A stretch of 64,000 nucleotides of DNA from Microbacterium sp. RU33B (GCF_900155915.1 NZ_FTPO01000002.1:62001-126000); one strand, 5' to 3'. Positions 1-9,044 are shown, numbered from the stretch's first letter. Numbers and translations: made by a program. Notes: a model not told the origin generated them from the letters alone.

Positions 1-17
1 GACCTGAAGGGGAGCAT

Positions 18-239
18 ATGGGCATCGAAGACATCGTGAACCAGGGGAAAGAGTTCCTGGAGCAGAACAAGGAGAAGATCAGCGAGGCACTCAAGTCGGA
101 CCAGGCGGAGGATGTGAGCGACAACGTGCTCGACGCGGCCGCCGACTTCGTCAAGAAGGTCGCGCCCGACTCCATCGACGAGCACGTGGACAACGTGCGC
201 AACGCCGCCGACGACGCGATCGGCAGCAACAACAAGTAG
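18..239 (+). CDS. small acidic MT0933-like (antitoxin-like) protein
   Basis: This 73-residue protein is hydrophilic, helical and very acidic, with no cysteine, signal peptide or membrane segment. Its pattern (a KEFLEQNKEKI opening, then an ADFVKKVAPDSIDEHVDNVRN stretch) resembles the small MT0933-like proteins of actinobacteria, often labelled antitoxins. No partner toxin lies nearby, so the antitoxin name is only a family label. A GGGGAG ribosome site lies just before the ATG. A strong hairpin follows and separates it from the convergent AraC gene. Its function is unknown. Confidence 0.6.
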   Translation: MGIEDIVNQGKEFLEQNKEKISEALKSDQAEDVSDNVLDAAADFVKKVAPDSIDEHVDNVRNAADDAIGSNNK

Positions 240-247
240 TGAGACGG

Positions 248-283
248 TCGGCCGTGCGCTCCGAGGACGGAGCGCACGGCCGA
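248..283. terminator. bidirectional hairpin terminator
   Basis: A perfect 16-bp stem (TCGGCCGTGCGCTCCG and its complement) around a 4-base AGGA loop lies between the stop of the small gene and the stop of the convergent AraC gene. There is no U-tract, which is usual in high-GC actinobacteria. Its position fits termination from both sides. Confidence 0.75.
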
Positions 284-294
284 TCTGCGCGCAC

Positions 295-1215
295 TCAGGG
301 GCGCAGGCGATCGGTGGCGTACCGACTCGGCGGCACCGAGAACGCCGCGCGGAAGACGCGCGAGAAGTACAGCGGGTCGGAGAACCCCGTGCGCCGTGCC
401 ACCTCCCCCACCGACAGGCTCGTCGTGCGCAGCAGCAGCGCGGCCTCGTCGAGCTGGCGCCGACGGGCCCAGGCGAGCACAGATGTGCCGGTGTAGCGCG
501 CGAACAGCCGTTCGGCGGTCGTGACGCTGCACCCGCCGATCGCGGCGATCTCCGCCACATCGGGTGCGCGGTCGAGGTGCTCGACGATGTGGTCGATCAT
601 CGCCCGGAGCGCGACGGGCTGGAGGGGCGCGGGTTCGGCCGCCGCCGCCGCGTCCGCGTCGGCGAGGAGAACCCCGAGGGCGCGCAGGGATTCCTCCGAC
701 GGCGCGCCCTCGAGGAAGCGCTCGACCCCGTACGACGCGAGCGAGATGATCCGCTGACCGGCGATCGAGGCGGCGGGCAGGAGCCGGGGCTCCTCCTCCG
801 CCGCTCCCGTGCGCCACGGCGCGTCGAGCAGCGGATCGCCCGCTCGATGCGGAACGTGGGGCGCCACCGGGTGGTCGTGGCGGTGTCGCGGGACGACGTG
901 CGCCGTGCCGACGTGGAAGGGCGTGCGCACGTCGGCGGCGTACGCGACGTCGTGCTGCCACGGGAGCCGGAGGATCGATCCCGCGTCGAGGCGGAACTCG
1001 CTCCCCCGCGAGCGCACGAGACCGCGGCCCTGCAGCACCCACAGGAAGCAGACGCTCATCACGCGGGCATGGGAGACGCTCTCCCCGGCACGGAACCGGT
1101 ACCAGTTCGCGCCGATGAGCGCGGCGGATCCTCCATCAGGGTCGTCGGTCCGACCAGCCGGGCACGCGTCCACGAACATCAAGCTACCGCCGACCTGATC
1201 GAAATATCCATACAT
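295..1215 (-). CDS. AraC-family transcriptional regulator
   Basis: This 306-residue protein has an N-terminal cupin-like sensing region (about residues 15-130) and a C-terminal AraC double helix-turn-helix (about 200-300). The second helix-turn-helix carries the family signature around GEVARRTGFSDPLYFSRVF. It is transcribed divergently from the ferredoxin-reductase-P450 operon, with about 70 bp between the starts. It therefore probably controls that operon in response to the P450 substrate, by analogy with other AraC-P450 pairs. The inducer cannot be read from the sequence. Confidence 0.85.
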   Translation of the reverse strand: MYGYFDQVGGSLMFVDACPAGRTDDPDGGSAALIGANWYRFRAGESVSHARVMSVCFLWVLQGRGLVRSRGSEFRLDAGSILRLPWQHDVAYAADVRTPFHVGTAHVVPRHRHDHPVAPHVPHRAGDPLLDAPWRTGAAEEEPRLLPAASIAGQRIISLASYGVERFLEGAPSEESLRALGVLLADADAAAAAEPAPLQPVALRAMIDHIVEHLDRAPDVAEIAAIGGCSVTTAERLFARYTGTSVLAWARRRQLDEAALLLRTTSLSVGEVARRTGFSDPLYFSRVFRAAFSVPPSRYATDRLRP

Positions 1216-1286
1216 CGCTCACCTCGCGCATGGCGCCCCACCCTCGCCGCGCCGTACCGTCGGACAACGGCTGCGAAGGAGCTCCC

Positions 1287-1478
1287 ATGAACATCACCGT
1301 CGACCGCGATGCCTGCGTCGGAGCGGGTCAGTGCGCCCTCATCGCCGGAGAGCTCTTCGATCAGGATGACGACGGTCTCGTCGAGCTCCTGGAGCCCGAG
1401 CCGGATGCCTCGCAGGAGCCGCTCGCCCGCCGCGCCGCGGGCCTCTGCCCGGCGCGCGCGATCACGGTGAGTGCGTGA
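1287..1478 (+). CDS. [3Fe-4S] ferredoxin, P450 redox partner
   Basis: A 63-residue ferredoxin. Cysteines at about positions 10, 16 and 54 form CxxAxxC...CP; alanine replaces the cysteine of a [4Fe-4S] cluster, which points to a [3Fe-4S] type as in other actinobacterial P450 ferredoxins. The chosen ATG follows GAAGGAG at a good distance; an earlier in-frame ATG at 1230 would only add a low-quality leader. Its stop overlaps the GTG of the reductase by 4 bp, so the two are translationally coupled. Its role is to pass electrons from the reductase to the P450. Confidence 0.88.
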   Translation: MNITVDRDACVGAGQCALIAGELFDQDDDGLVELLEPEPDASQEPLARRAAGLCPARAITVSA

Positions 1479-2653
1479 CCGCCACCCGGTCGGATGTCCT
1501 CGTCGTCGGCGCCTCCATCGCCGGACTCGCCACGGCCGAGGCGCTGCGCGAACGAGCGCCCGCGCTCTCGATCACGGTGATCGGAGACGAGACGCACGTG
1601 CCGTACCGGCGACCCGCCCTGTCGAAGCAGGTGCTGACAGGCCGGTGGAGCGCGGATGCCGCGGCGCTCACGTCGCGGGCGGCACTGGAGCAGCGGGGCA
1701 TCCGGCTGATCACCGGAGCACGGGCGTCCGCCTTCGACGCCCGCTCCCGCACGGTCGTCGCGGGCGGCGACGAGCACCGCGCCGACCGCGTCGTGATCGC
1801 CACCGGCGCCGCGCCGCGACGACCGGACGGCCTCCCCGCGGCCCGCACCTTCCGCACGCTCGATGATGCGCTCGGGCTGCGCTCCGCCGTCCGCGAGGGA
1901 TCACAGGTCGCCGTGGTCGGCGGGGGCGTGCTCGCCGCCGAGCTCGCGGTGGCGTGCCGCGGGCGCGGAGCGCGCGTCGCGCTGGTGACCCGCAGCGGGC
2001 TGCGGCTCGGAACGACCCGCGATCTGCTCGCCGGCCCCCTGCGGTCTCTCCTCACCGGGCAGGGGATCGTGGTGCACGACGGGGCCGTGCTGGCAGCGGC
2101 GTCGCTCGGCGGCGACTCCACCGCGCTCGACGTGTCCGACGGCACGCGCGTGGTCGCCGATGTCGTCATCGGCGCGATCGGGTGCGATCCCGCCACGGAC
2201 TGGCTCCACGGCTCCGGCCTCGAGATCCGCGACGGTGTCGTCTGCGACGCGGACGGCCGAGCCGCAGACGGCGTCTTCGCCGTCGGCGACGTGGCGCGCT
2301 GGGGCGCCCGCGACGACCCGTCCGCCCGGCGCGTGGAGCATCAGACGTCGGCGATCGAGGAGTCGCACGCCGTCGCCGCGACGCTCACCGGCGGCGACCG
2401 CACTCCGCCGGGGCTGCCCTACTTCTGGTCGGAGCTCGGCGGCACCCGCGTGCAGGCGCTCGGCGACTTCCCCGAGGGGGTGGTGCTCCGGATGCTGCAT
2501 CCCGGCACCGACCGCTTCGTCGCCGTCGCCGAAGACGCACGCGGTCGCATGCACGGCCTCATCGGGTGGAACGCTCCCCGTGAGTTCCGCTCGGCGCGGT
2601 CAGCGCTCTCCGATGCCCGAACCCCGACCTCCCCCGCCGTCGCCCAGGAGTAG
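1475..2653 (+). CDS. FAD-dependent ferredoxin reductase
   Basis: A 392-residue flavoprotein of the putidaredoxin-reductase type. It has an N-terminal FAD-binding Rossmann motif (VVGASIAGLATAEAL, about residues 10-24), an internal NAD(P)-binding motif (VAVVGGGVLAAELA, about 145-158) and the late FAD motif GVFAVGDVAR (about 265-275). It should oxidise NAD(P)H and reduce the ferredoxin encoded just upstream, whose stop it overlaps by 4 bp from a GTG start. The P450 gene starts 3 bp after its stop. Together the three genes make a self-contained class I P450 system. Confidence 0.9.
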   Translation: MTATRSDVLVVGASIAGLATAEALRERAPALSITVIGDETHVPYRRPALSKQVLTGRWSADAAALTSRAALEQRGIRLITGARASAFDARSRTVVAGGDEHRADRVVIATGAAPRRPDGLPAARTFRTLDDALGLRSAVREGSQVAVVGGGVLAAELAVACRGRGARVALVTRSGLRLGTTRDLLAGPLRSLLTGQGIVVHDGAVLAAASLGGDSTALDVSDGTRVVADVVIGAIGCDPATDWLHGSGLEIRDGVVCDADGRAADGVFAVGDVARWGARDDPSARRVEHQTSAIEESHAVAATLTGGDRTPPGLPYFWSELGGTRVQALGDFPEGVVLRMLHPGTDRFVAVAEDARGRMHGLIGWNAPREFRSARSALSDARTPTSPAVAQE

Positions 2654-5068
2654 CCCATGGACATCGTCACCCCGCCACCCGCCTGCCCCGCGCACCGCAC
2701 GCTGCCGCTGGACGGCACGCCGCTCGCGCCGTCGCCCCGGTTCGCGCAGTGGCGCTCGGAGGCCCCGGCCACCCCCTTTCACTATCCGGACGGCCACGAC
2801 GGCTGGATCGTCACCGATCACGCGCTCGCCCAGACCGTGCTCTCTCATCCGGAGTTCAGTCAGCTCCCGCAACGGATGACGGCCCCCTGGCCCGACGCAC
2901 CCGCCGATCCGCTCGACGAGCGGGGCGAGGCGGCCATGCGCGCGGCGAACCTGCTCGCGCTGGACGAGCCCGACCATGTGCGGCTGCGCCGGCACATCAC
3001 GAGCCGGTTCTCGGTGCGGTCCGTGCGGTCGCGCACCGAGGAGATCGCCGCCATCGTCGCCGCCGCGGCGGCGCGCCTGCGCGCGCTCGGATCGCCGGCT
3101 GACGTGTTCCAGCACTTCGCCCGACCGATCTCGGTGGCGGTGCACGCGCTCGTGCTCGGCATCCCCGATCATCGGATCGACGACTTCGACCGACTGTTCG
3201 CCGATCCGTCGACGAGTCAGGAGAAGGCCGACTTCGTGCGCGCCGTCCTCGACGAGCGTCGCGGTGACCCGGGAGAGGACGTCGTCAGCGACCTGCTCTC
3301 CTCCGAGCTGACGGATGCCGAGATCGAGGGACTCGTCATGGTGCTCATGACGAGCGGCCGCGACTCGGTGGCGTACATGATCTCGACGCTCACGGTCGCC
3401 CTTCTTACGAACCCCGATCAGCTCGACGCCGTGCGCCGCGATCCGTCGCTCGTTCCGGGAGCGGTCGAGGAGATCATGCGCTTCGGCGCGATGTTCGTCA
3501 CCCTCTTCCCGCGCACGGCCGTGCGAGACCTCGAACTCGACGGCCTCGCCGTGCGCGCCGGCCAGACCGTGTCGGTCTCGGCCGCGGCCGCGAACCGCGA
3601 TCCCTCGCGGTTCGACGAGCCCGACCGGTTCGACGTGCAGCGCGACAGCTTCGGCCATCTCGGCTTCGGGCACGGTTCGCACGGGTGCGTCGGCCAGCAG
3701 CTCGCCCGTCGAGAAGTGGCCGAGGCGATCGGCGCACTGATGACGGGCTTCCCGGGTCTCCGACTCGTCTCCGCCGAGCAGCTCGCCCCGATGCCGTTCG
3801 CCCACCCCGTCGCGACCTACGAGGCCGGCGAAGTGCTCGTCGCGTGGGACTGAGTCCGCAGCGCCGGCGGTGCTGATCGGCGGAACGGCGCACGCGAGGG
3901 TGGGGACGATCTCGCGCCGGTGGGCGATGAGGTAGCCACCGGCGATCAGCAGCTGGATGCCGGACAGCACGAGGCGGCCCTGCGTGTCGGTGACAAAGAA
4001 CTGCACGGCGAAGAGCGCCGCGAGCAGCACCGCCGACGACACCCGGAAGCGCAGCGCCAGGATGAGGGCGACGCCCAGGATCGTCTGCGTCGCCGTGAGG
4101 ACGAACTCCTCGATCTGACGGGCGTCGAGACTGAGCTGGCCTCCCCCGCCGCCGAAGAAGTGCGCGATCGGCAGCGATCCGACGAGCAGGCTCCACTGGT
4201 TCACCTTCGACGCGATCAGCGTGGCGATCGCCGCGCCGCCGAGACCGCGGAGGGCGAACAGGACGGCGATGATGAACTCCGGCGCTTCGGATGCGAGAGG
4301 CGCGAGCCACTGCACGAGGAAGAAGCTGTCGATGCCCAGCGCCCCGCCCGAGCCGACGAGCGCCTCGGCGAAGGGCTCGGCGCAGATCAGGATCACGGCC
4401 GCGGCGCCCGCGAACAGCGCGACGACGAGGGTGCGACGGGCTGTCGTCGGCAGCGCGGCGATGTCGGCGGCGGCACCGACGAACTCCTCCGGCTCGTCGC
4501 CCTCCGTGCGGCTCGCGCGCCACAGGTAGAGGCCGAAGCCGACGATCAGCAGGACGCCGAACCAGATCGGGATGGCCCCCAGGAGCGGGATCGCGAAGGC
4601 CGCCAGCCCGAGGACGGCGAGGAAGCCGACATCCATCCGCGTGTTCTCGGGGATGACGAGGCGGAAGCCCCGCACCGGAGCCGATCGCCGACGGGCGACC
4701 ACGAGCGCGACGATCACGATGAGCGGCCAGCCGAATCCGAGGAGCAGCCGGTTCGAGCCCGTCATGTTCGCCGCGGCGAACGCGGCATAGGACGCATCGC
4801 CCCCTGCCTGGAACGCGTAGTAGAGGTCGACCGCGTACTCGGGCAGCACGGCGATCAGCGCGAGGAGCGCGATGGCGAGGGCTCCGGAGATGTCTTTCTG
4901 CGCGGCCTCCGCCGCCCACGCGAGCAGGAAGCTCGCGGCCACGACGGCCGCTCCGAACAGCAGCATCTCGATGACCGGCGGAGCCGACGTTCCGGTGAAT
5001 CGCAGGATGAGGGCGGGCAGGGCGACGGCCGCGCACAGCGCGATCCGGCCCGCGAGCGAACGAGGCAT
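2600..5068 (-). CDS. CaCA-family cation/proton exchanger with run-on C-terminus
   Basis: The first ~395 residues are a sodium/calcium-exchanger-type membrane protein with two alpha-repeat signatures: ALIAVLPEYAVDLYYAF with ANMTGSN near residues 70-100, and PLASEAPEFIIAVLF with KVNQWSLLVGSLP near 255-300. It should exchange Ca2+ or Na+ for protons or Na+ across the membrane. The family normally ends near 400 residues, which falls at about 3,870. No stop occurs there; the frame stays open through the antisense of the whole P450 gene to 2,600 (822 codons). The last ~425 residues are highly charged and look like antisense translation. The true C-terminus is unclear: lost stop, sequencing error or real overlap. 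Confidence 0.7.
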   Translation of the reverse strand: MPRSLAGRIALCAAVALPALILRFTGTSAPPVIEMLLFGAAVVAASFLLAWAAEAAQKDISGALAIALLALIAVLPEYAVDLYYAFQAGGDASYAAFAAANMTGSNRLLLGFGWPLIVIVALVVARRRSAPVRGFRLVIPENTRMDVGFLAVLGLAAFAIPLLGAIPIWFGVLLIVGFGLYLWRASRTEGDEPEEFVGAAADIAALPTTARRTLVVALFAGAAAVILICAEPFAEALVGSGGALGIDSFFLVQWLAPLASEAPEFIIAVLFALRGLGGAAIATLIASKVNQWSLLVGSLPIAHFFGGGGGQLSLDARQIEEFVLTATQTILGVALILALRFRVSSAVLLAALFAVQFFVTDTQGRLVLSGIQLLIAGGYLIAHRREIVPTLACAVPPISTAGAADSVPRDEHFAGLVGRDGVGERHRGELLGGDESETREARHQCADRLGHFSTGELLADAPVRTVPEAEMAEAVALHVEPVGLVEPRGIAVRGRGRDRHGLAGAHGEAVEFEVSHGRAREEGDEHRAEAHDLLDRSRNERRIAAHGVELIGVRKKGDRERRDHVRHRVAAARHEHHDESLDLGIRQLGGEQVADDVLSRVTATLVEDGAHEVGLLLTRRRIGEQSVEVVDPMIGDAEHERVHRHRDRSGEVLEHVSRRSERAQARRRGGDDGGDLLGARPHGPHREPARDVPAQPHMVGLVQREQVRRAHGRLAPLVERIGGCVGPGGRHPLRELTELRMREHGLGERVIGDDPAVVAVRIVKGGGRGLRAPLREPGRRRERRAVQRQRAVRGAGGWRGDDVHGLLLGDGGGGRGSGIGER
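2657..3853 (+). CDS. cytochrome P450
   Basis: A 398-residue soluble bacterial P450. Visible motifs are the I-helix oxygen-activation segment (TSGRDS near residue 235, serine in place of the usual threonine), the K-helix ExxR (EIMR near 271) and the heme ligand loop FGHGSHGCVG near 336-345 with the cysteine thiolate. It is the last gene of the ferredoxin-reductase-P450 operon, which supplies its electrons. The substrate is unknown. The opposite strand is fully open across this gene and continues the neighbouring exchanger frame. Confidence 0.92.
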   Translation: MDIVTPPPACPAHRTLPLDGTPLAPSPRFAQWRSEAPATPFHYPDGHDGWIVTDHALAQTVLSHPEFSQLPQRMTAPWPDAPADPLDERGEAAMRAANLLALDEPDHVRLRRHITSRFSVRSVRSRTEEIAAIVAAAAARLRALGSPADVFQHFARPISVAVHALVLGIPDHRIDDFDRLFADPSTSQEKADFVRAVLDERRGDPGEDVVSDLLSSELTDAEIEGLVMVLMTSGRDSVAYMISTLTVALLTNPDQLDAVRRDPSLVPGAVEEIMRFGAMFVTLFPRTAVRDLELDGLAVRAGQTVSVSAAAANRDPSRFDEPDRFDVQRDSFGHLGFGHGSHGCVGQQLARREVAEAIGALMTGFPGLRLVSAEQLAPMPFAHPVATYEAGEVLVAWD

Positions 5069-5364
5069 GGGGGATCCTTCCGGTCAGGCATGACCGGTGA
5101 CGGATGCGTCGGGAGGGGTCGGCCATGCAGTGGCCGAAGGTCTCGCTCGTCCGTCGGATCACCGCCGGGCGGGGCACCGGGCGCTCATCGTGAACGCCAG
5201 CATGTCGACACCACCACGAGCCTGATCGGCTCGGAGCTACTCCCCTTCGCTCCTTCCAGCCTGCCCGATCAGACGGCGGGAACCCAGCCGACGGGAGGGA
5301 TTCGCAGGTTTTCGGGTGGCCGGATCCGCTGCGCCGACACGATGACGCGCGGTGCCGCCGTCGC
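5069..5364. other. intergenic leader upstream of the exchanger
   Basis: About 300 bp lie between the amylosucrase stop and the exchanger start, with no convincing gene. Toward the exchanger, on the minus strand, a 7-bp stem (CCGGTCA/TGACCGG, 5,080-5,097, loop of 4) abuts the GGAAGG ribosome site, and a GGCC...GGCC stem lies further upstream. This could be a structured, regulated leader. It matches no riboswitch class that I recognise. Confidence 0.35.
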
Positions 5365-7260
5365 TCAGGACCGGTCGGACACCCGCAGCCACCGGAACCC
5401 GTGGGCGGGGAGGTCGAGTCCGTCCGACAGCGACACCGAGTCGCCCGTCACCAGGTCGGCCGCCGTCGGCGCCCAGCCCGAGAGGGTCAGCGCGTCGATC
5501 CTCGCCGGGTGATCGCCGACGTTGGCGAGCACGAGCACCTTCGACTGCGCGGCATCCGCACGCACGAATCCGACGACCGCGGAGCTGTGCGCGTCGAACG
5601 GCCACAGCGTGTTTCCGCCGAACTCCGGCGTCGCACGGCGGATCGAGAGGAGGTCGGTCAGCCGCCCGAAGATCCGGCCGGCGGGAGTGGAGGCATCCGT
5701 CCGTTCGGCGTAGTTCTTCTCCGGACGATGCGGGCGATGCACCCACCGGCTGTCGCCCGCCTCGTCGGGGTCGTCGGCGTAGGAGTAGTCGTTGAGCTGC
5801 GCCACCTCGTCGCCGAGATAGAGCAGCGGGATGCCGCCCGTCGACATCGCCAGCGCGTGCGCGAGCACCACGCGGTCCTCGCCTGCGGGGTCGCCCGCCT
5901 CGACACCGGCCAGGGACGCCGTCGTCCCCGCCACCCGCGCATCGCCGGTCTTCGGGTTCTCCTGGAAGGGCACGCCGCGCGCGAACGTGCCGGGTGCCCG
6001 CCCGACGTAGAAGTCGTTGAGGAAGCGGCGGTGCCCGAACGCGTCGATGCCGAGCTCCGCGGCATCCTCGTCGGCGAACGTCCATCCGATGTCGTCGTGG
6101 CTGCGCACGTAGTTGACCCACGCCGTCTCGGGAGGAAGCGCGTGGCGGCGCTCGAGCGCCTGCTGCAGCAGGCGAGCGTCGCGGGTCGCGAGCGCCTCCC
6201 ACGTGAGCGCCATCTGCAGCGGGTTGTACGACAACTGGCATTCGTCGGGCGAGATGTACTCCGCCACCTCGTCGGGGTGCACGATGGCCTCCGACTTGAA
6301 CAGCAGGCTCGGCGCCGCCATGCGCAGCACGGCATTGAACGCCTGCAGGAGGAGATGGGCCTCGGGGAGCGACTCGCACGCGGTGCCGAGCCGCTTCCAG
6401 ATGAACGCCACGGCATCCATCCGCAGGATCTCGACTCCCTGGTTCGCCAGGAACAGCATCTCGCCGGCCATCGCCTGGAACACGGCGGGGTTCGCGTAGT
6501 TCAGATCCCACTGGAAGTGGTAGAACGTCGCCCAGACCCACCGCCCGTCGGCGAGCTGCACGAACGACCCCGGGTGGTCGTCGGGGAAGATCTCCCGGGT
6601 CGTCCGCTCGTAGGCGTCGGGCATGGTGCGGTCGGGGAAGATCAGGTAGAAGTCCTCGAAGCCGGGTTCGCCGGCGACCGCCTTCCGCGCCCACTCGTGC
6701 TCGTTGCTCGTGTGGTTGAAGATGAAGTCGACGACGAGCGAGATGCCCGCCAGCCGCAGCTCCGCGGCGAGCGCGGCGAGCTCCTCCATCGATCCGAGGG
6801 CCGGATTCACGCGCCGGTAGCTGGAGACCGCATAGCCGCCGTCGCTGTTGCCTTCGGGACTCTCGAACAGCGGCATGAGGTGCAGATACGTCAGGCCCAG
6901 TTCGCGGAAGTACGGGATCTGACGACGGATGCTGTCGAGCCCATCGCCGTACCGGTCCACGTAGCAGACGCCCCCGAGCATGCGCTCGGATTCGAACCAT
7001 GTCGGATTCGCCTCGCGCTGAGCGTCGAGCGCCTTCAGCTCGAGCGGCCGTGTCGCCCACGACGACGCGGCGAGCGAGCAGACCTCCCCGAGCCGCTCCA
7101 ATCCGTGCGGGTGGTCGCCGTACAGCTCGGAGAACAGTCGATGCAGACGCGGGAGGTGCGTGCGCGCGCGGAAGAGGAAGTCGTCGTCGGCGCCCTGCGC
7201 GCGGAGCGCCTCGAGGATCCGGGCGATGTCTTCGGTGCCGTCGGCGGTCAGATGCGACAT
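5365..7260 (-). CDS. amylosucrase (GH13 glucosyltransferase)
   Basis: A 631-residue GH13 enzyme that matches amylosucrase closely. Blocks include DFIFNHTSNEH, the nucleophile block ILRMDAVAFIWK with CESLPEAH, the acid/base block FKSEAIVHPDEV, and NYVRSHDDIGWTFADEDA with the transition-state aspartate. Amylosucrase makes alpha-1,4-glucan from sucrose and releases fructose. Length is typical, and there is no signal peptide, so it is cytoplasmic. It lies 40 bp downstream of the PhzF-like gene on the same strand. A related sucrose hydrolase with the same fold cannot be excluded. Confidence 0.88.
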   Translation of the reverse strand: MSHLTADGTEDIARILEALRAQGADDDFLFRARTHLPRLHRLFSELYGDHPHGLERLGEVCSLAASSWATRPLELKALDAQREANPTWFESERMLGGVCYVDRYGDGLDSIRRQIPYFRELGLTYLHLMPLFESPEGNSDGGYAVSSYRRVNPALGSMEELAALAAELRLAGISLVVDFIFNHTSNEHEWARKAVAGEPGFEDFYLIFPDRTMPDAYERTTREIFPDDHPGSFVQLADGRWVWATFYHFQWDLNYANPAVFQAMAGEMLFLANQGVEILRMDAVAFIWKRLGTACESLPEAHLLLQAFNAVLRMAAPSLLFKSEAIVHPDEVAEYISPDECQLSYNPLQMALTWEALATRDARLLQQALERRHALPPETAWVNYVRSHDDIGWTFADEDAAELGIDAFGHRRFLNDFYVGRAPGTFARGVPFQENPKTGDARVAGTTASLAGVEAGDPAGEDRVVLAHALAMSTGGIPLLYLGDEVAQLNDYSYADDPDEAGDSRWVHRPHRPEKNYAERTDASTPAGRIFGRLTDLLSIRRATPEFGGNTLWPFDAHSSAVVGFVRADAAQSKVLVLANVGDHPARIDALTLSGWAPTAADLVTGDSVSLSDGLDLPAHGFRWLRVSDRS

Positions 7261-7300
7261 GGGTCAACTCTCTCGCACGTGCGCGGATCCGTGGGCATCC

Positions 7301-7981
7301 TCAGCGCAGCTCGGTGATCCTCGCCGGGGAGACGAGTCCTCCGACCTCCACCTGCTGCCCGAGGTAGCGCACGTGGGTCTGCAGACGCGACCCCTCGCCC
7401 TGCGTGATGTCGAGGTCGCGGCCGAGCTCGGCCGACAGCCGCACCGCCGCGGATCCGGTCGCCTGGTCCTCTCGGATGCCGAGCTCGGGGGCGAACATGC
7501 GCGCCCGGACGGCTCCGGATGCCTCGTCGCTCCAGGCCCACACGTAGTGCATCCCGAGCCCGTAGGCGTCGGGGTCGACGGCGGCGACCTCCCCGGGGGA
7601 GTCGAGGCGGTCGAGCTCGAAATCGGGCGCCCACTCCGCGAGCGCCGTGACGAACACCCGCTCGCCGTCGACGCGCACCCGCACGCGGCCCGCCGGCACG
7701 TCGAGCGCCTCGACCTCGTCGCCGTTGCGGTGCAGCCAGGCCGCGAGACCCACCGTCGGATGCCCCGCGAACGGCAGCTCGCGGGCGGGGGTGAAGATGC
7801 GGGCCCGCGCCGATCGACCGTCGATCGCGTCGATGAAGATCGTCTCACTGAAGCCCAGATCCGCCGCGATCTCCTGCTCGTGGCGGTGCGTCGCCGGCGA
7901 GGCCCAGACGATGCCGAGCGGGTTGCCGTGCATTCCGCTGTCGTCGACGAAGACGTTGACCACGTTCACGAGGAGGCTCAC
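7301..7981 (-). CDS. PhzF-family isomerase-like protein
   Basis: A 226-residue PhzF/DapF-fold protein. Motifs are HGNPLGIVW near the N-terminus, the catalytic-Glu segment LGFSETIFI, the ELPFAGHPTVG signature, and DQATGSAAV near the C-terminus. The GTG at 7,981 (VSLLVNVVNVFVDD) is preferred because it begins at the conserved first strand and lies 43 bp after the SDR stop; the frame stays open to 8,089, which would overlap the SDR gene. It is shorter than classical PhzF (about 280), so it belongs to a compact subgroup. Its substrate is unknown. Confidence 0.75.
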   Translation of the reverse strand: MSLLVNVVNVFVDDSGMHGNPLGIVWASPATHRHEQEIAADLGFSETIFIDAIDGRSARARIFTPARELPFAGHPTVGLAAWLHRNGDEVEALDVPAGRVRVRVDGERVFVTALAEWAPDFELDRLDSPGEVAAVDPDAYGLGMHYVWAWSDEASGAVRARMFAPELGIREDQATGSAAVRLSAELGRDLDITQGEGSRLQTHVRYLGQQVEVGGLVSPARITELR

Positions 7982-8024
7982 GACAGCCGAGTCTGTCAGA
8001 CCCGGCCCCGTGCGGGCGAGCCGC

Positions 8025-8957
8025 CTAGGAGAGCGCGAACCGCGTGCCGACCAGCGCCTCGGATGCGTCCCAGAGCCGGCGGGCGGCATCCGCGTCGGTG
8101 AACGGAGCCCACAGCTCGCGTCGTGCGGGCGGACCGCCGACCACCCGGGTGGGGCCGTAGAACTCGTCTCCTCGCGCGGTCGGATCGGTCGCGGCCACCA
8201 GTGCCGGCAGCGCCGCGCTCTCGATCGTGCCGGCGATGCCGAGGCGCGACAGCAGACGCACCATCCGTCGCCCGCCGGTTTCCTTCTCGCGCCCCATCCC
8301 GGGCTGGGCGGCGAGCAGATTCGTGGGAGAGACGCCCGGGTGCGACAGATTGCTGCTCACGCCCCACCCCTCCGCGCGGCTGCGTGCGTCGAGTTCGCGG
8401 GCGAACAGCCCGACGGCGATCTTCGACCGGGTGTAGGCCGTCATGCCGTCGTAGCCGTGCTCCGAATCGAGGTCGCTCACGTCGATCTCTCCCGTGCGCG
8501 CGGCGATGCTCGTCTGGTGCGTCACCCGTGCGCCCCCGGCTCGCAGCAGGGGCAGAAGGCCCAGCGTCAACGCGAAATGGCCGAGATGGTTCGTGCCGAA
8601 CTGCAGCTCGAACCCGTCCTTCGTCGTCTGGCGAGTGGGCGGAGTCATGACGCCGGCGTTGTTGATCAGGATGTCGATCGGACGACCCTCCGCGCGGAGT
8701 TCCTCCGTGAGCGCGGCGACCGAGTCGAGAGAGGACAGATCGAGGGCGCGGGTCGAGACGACGGCATCCGGCACCGCGCCGCGGATGCGGGCGAGGACCG
8801 CCTCGCCCTTGGCGGGTGAGCGCACGGGCATCACGACGTCGACGCCTGCGGCGGCGAGGCGTTCGGCGATGACCCGCCCGATGCCGTCGCTGGCGCCGGT
8901 GACGACGGCGCGCGTGCCGTGCAGGTCGGGGATGCGGATGTCGGGGGTGCGAGCCAT
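8025..8957 (-). CDS. short-chain dehydrogenase/reductase
   Basis: A 310-residue SDR with the cofactor motif TGASDGIG, the NNAG motif and the catalytic YTRSK. The length and the late GDEFYGP segment resemble retinol-dehydrogenase-like SDRs that prefer NADP(H). Start ATG 8,957 ([12 protein letters not shown]) directly precedes the first Rossmann strand and follows a GGACC-type ribosome site. The HTH regulator gene lies 110 bp upstream on the same strand, and the gap carries an inverted repeat also present in part before the regulator. The substrate is unknown. Confidence 0.85.
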   Translation of the reverse strand: MARTPDIRIPDLHGTRAVVTGASDGIGRVIAERLAAAGVDVVMPVRSPAKGEAVLARIRGAVPDAVVSTRALDLSSLDSVAALTEELRAEGRPIDILINNAGVMTPPTRQTTKDGFELQFGTNHLGHFALTLGLLPLLRAGGARVTHQTSIAARTGEIDVSDLDSEHGYDGMTAYTRSKIAVGLFARELDARSRAEGWGVSSNLSHPGVSPTNLLAAQPGMGREKETGGRRMVRLLSRLGIAGTIESAALPALVAATDPTARGDEFYGPTRVVGGPPARRELWAPFTDADAARRLWDASEALVGTRFALS

Positions 8958-9044
8958 GGCGGGGTCCTTCGAGCGAGGCGGAGTCGGTCTGCGATCCATC
9001 GTCTCCGCGCCGGCCGTCCGGAGGCAGTGCCCGTGGATCCGTGG

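Noticed and set aside
18..239. Toxin-antitoxin module
   Set aside because: Only an antitoxin-like family resemblance is present; no toxin gene is adjacent.
3920..5512. Open frame of 530 codons opposite the exchanger
   Set aside because: Very charged antisense reading with no domain; the exchanger on the other strand has clear motifs.
5401..7317. Open frame of 638 codons opposite amylosucrase
   Set aside because: It is the antisense of a confidently identified enzyme, is rich in Arg, Glu and Val as expected for GC-rich shadow frames, and has no domain.
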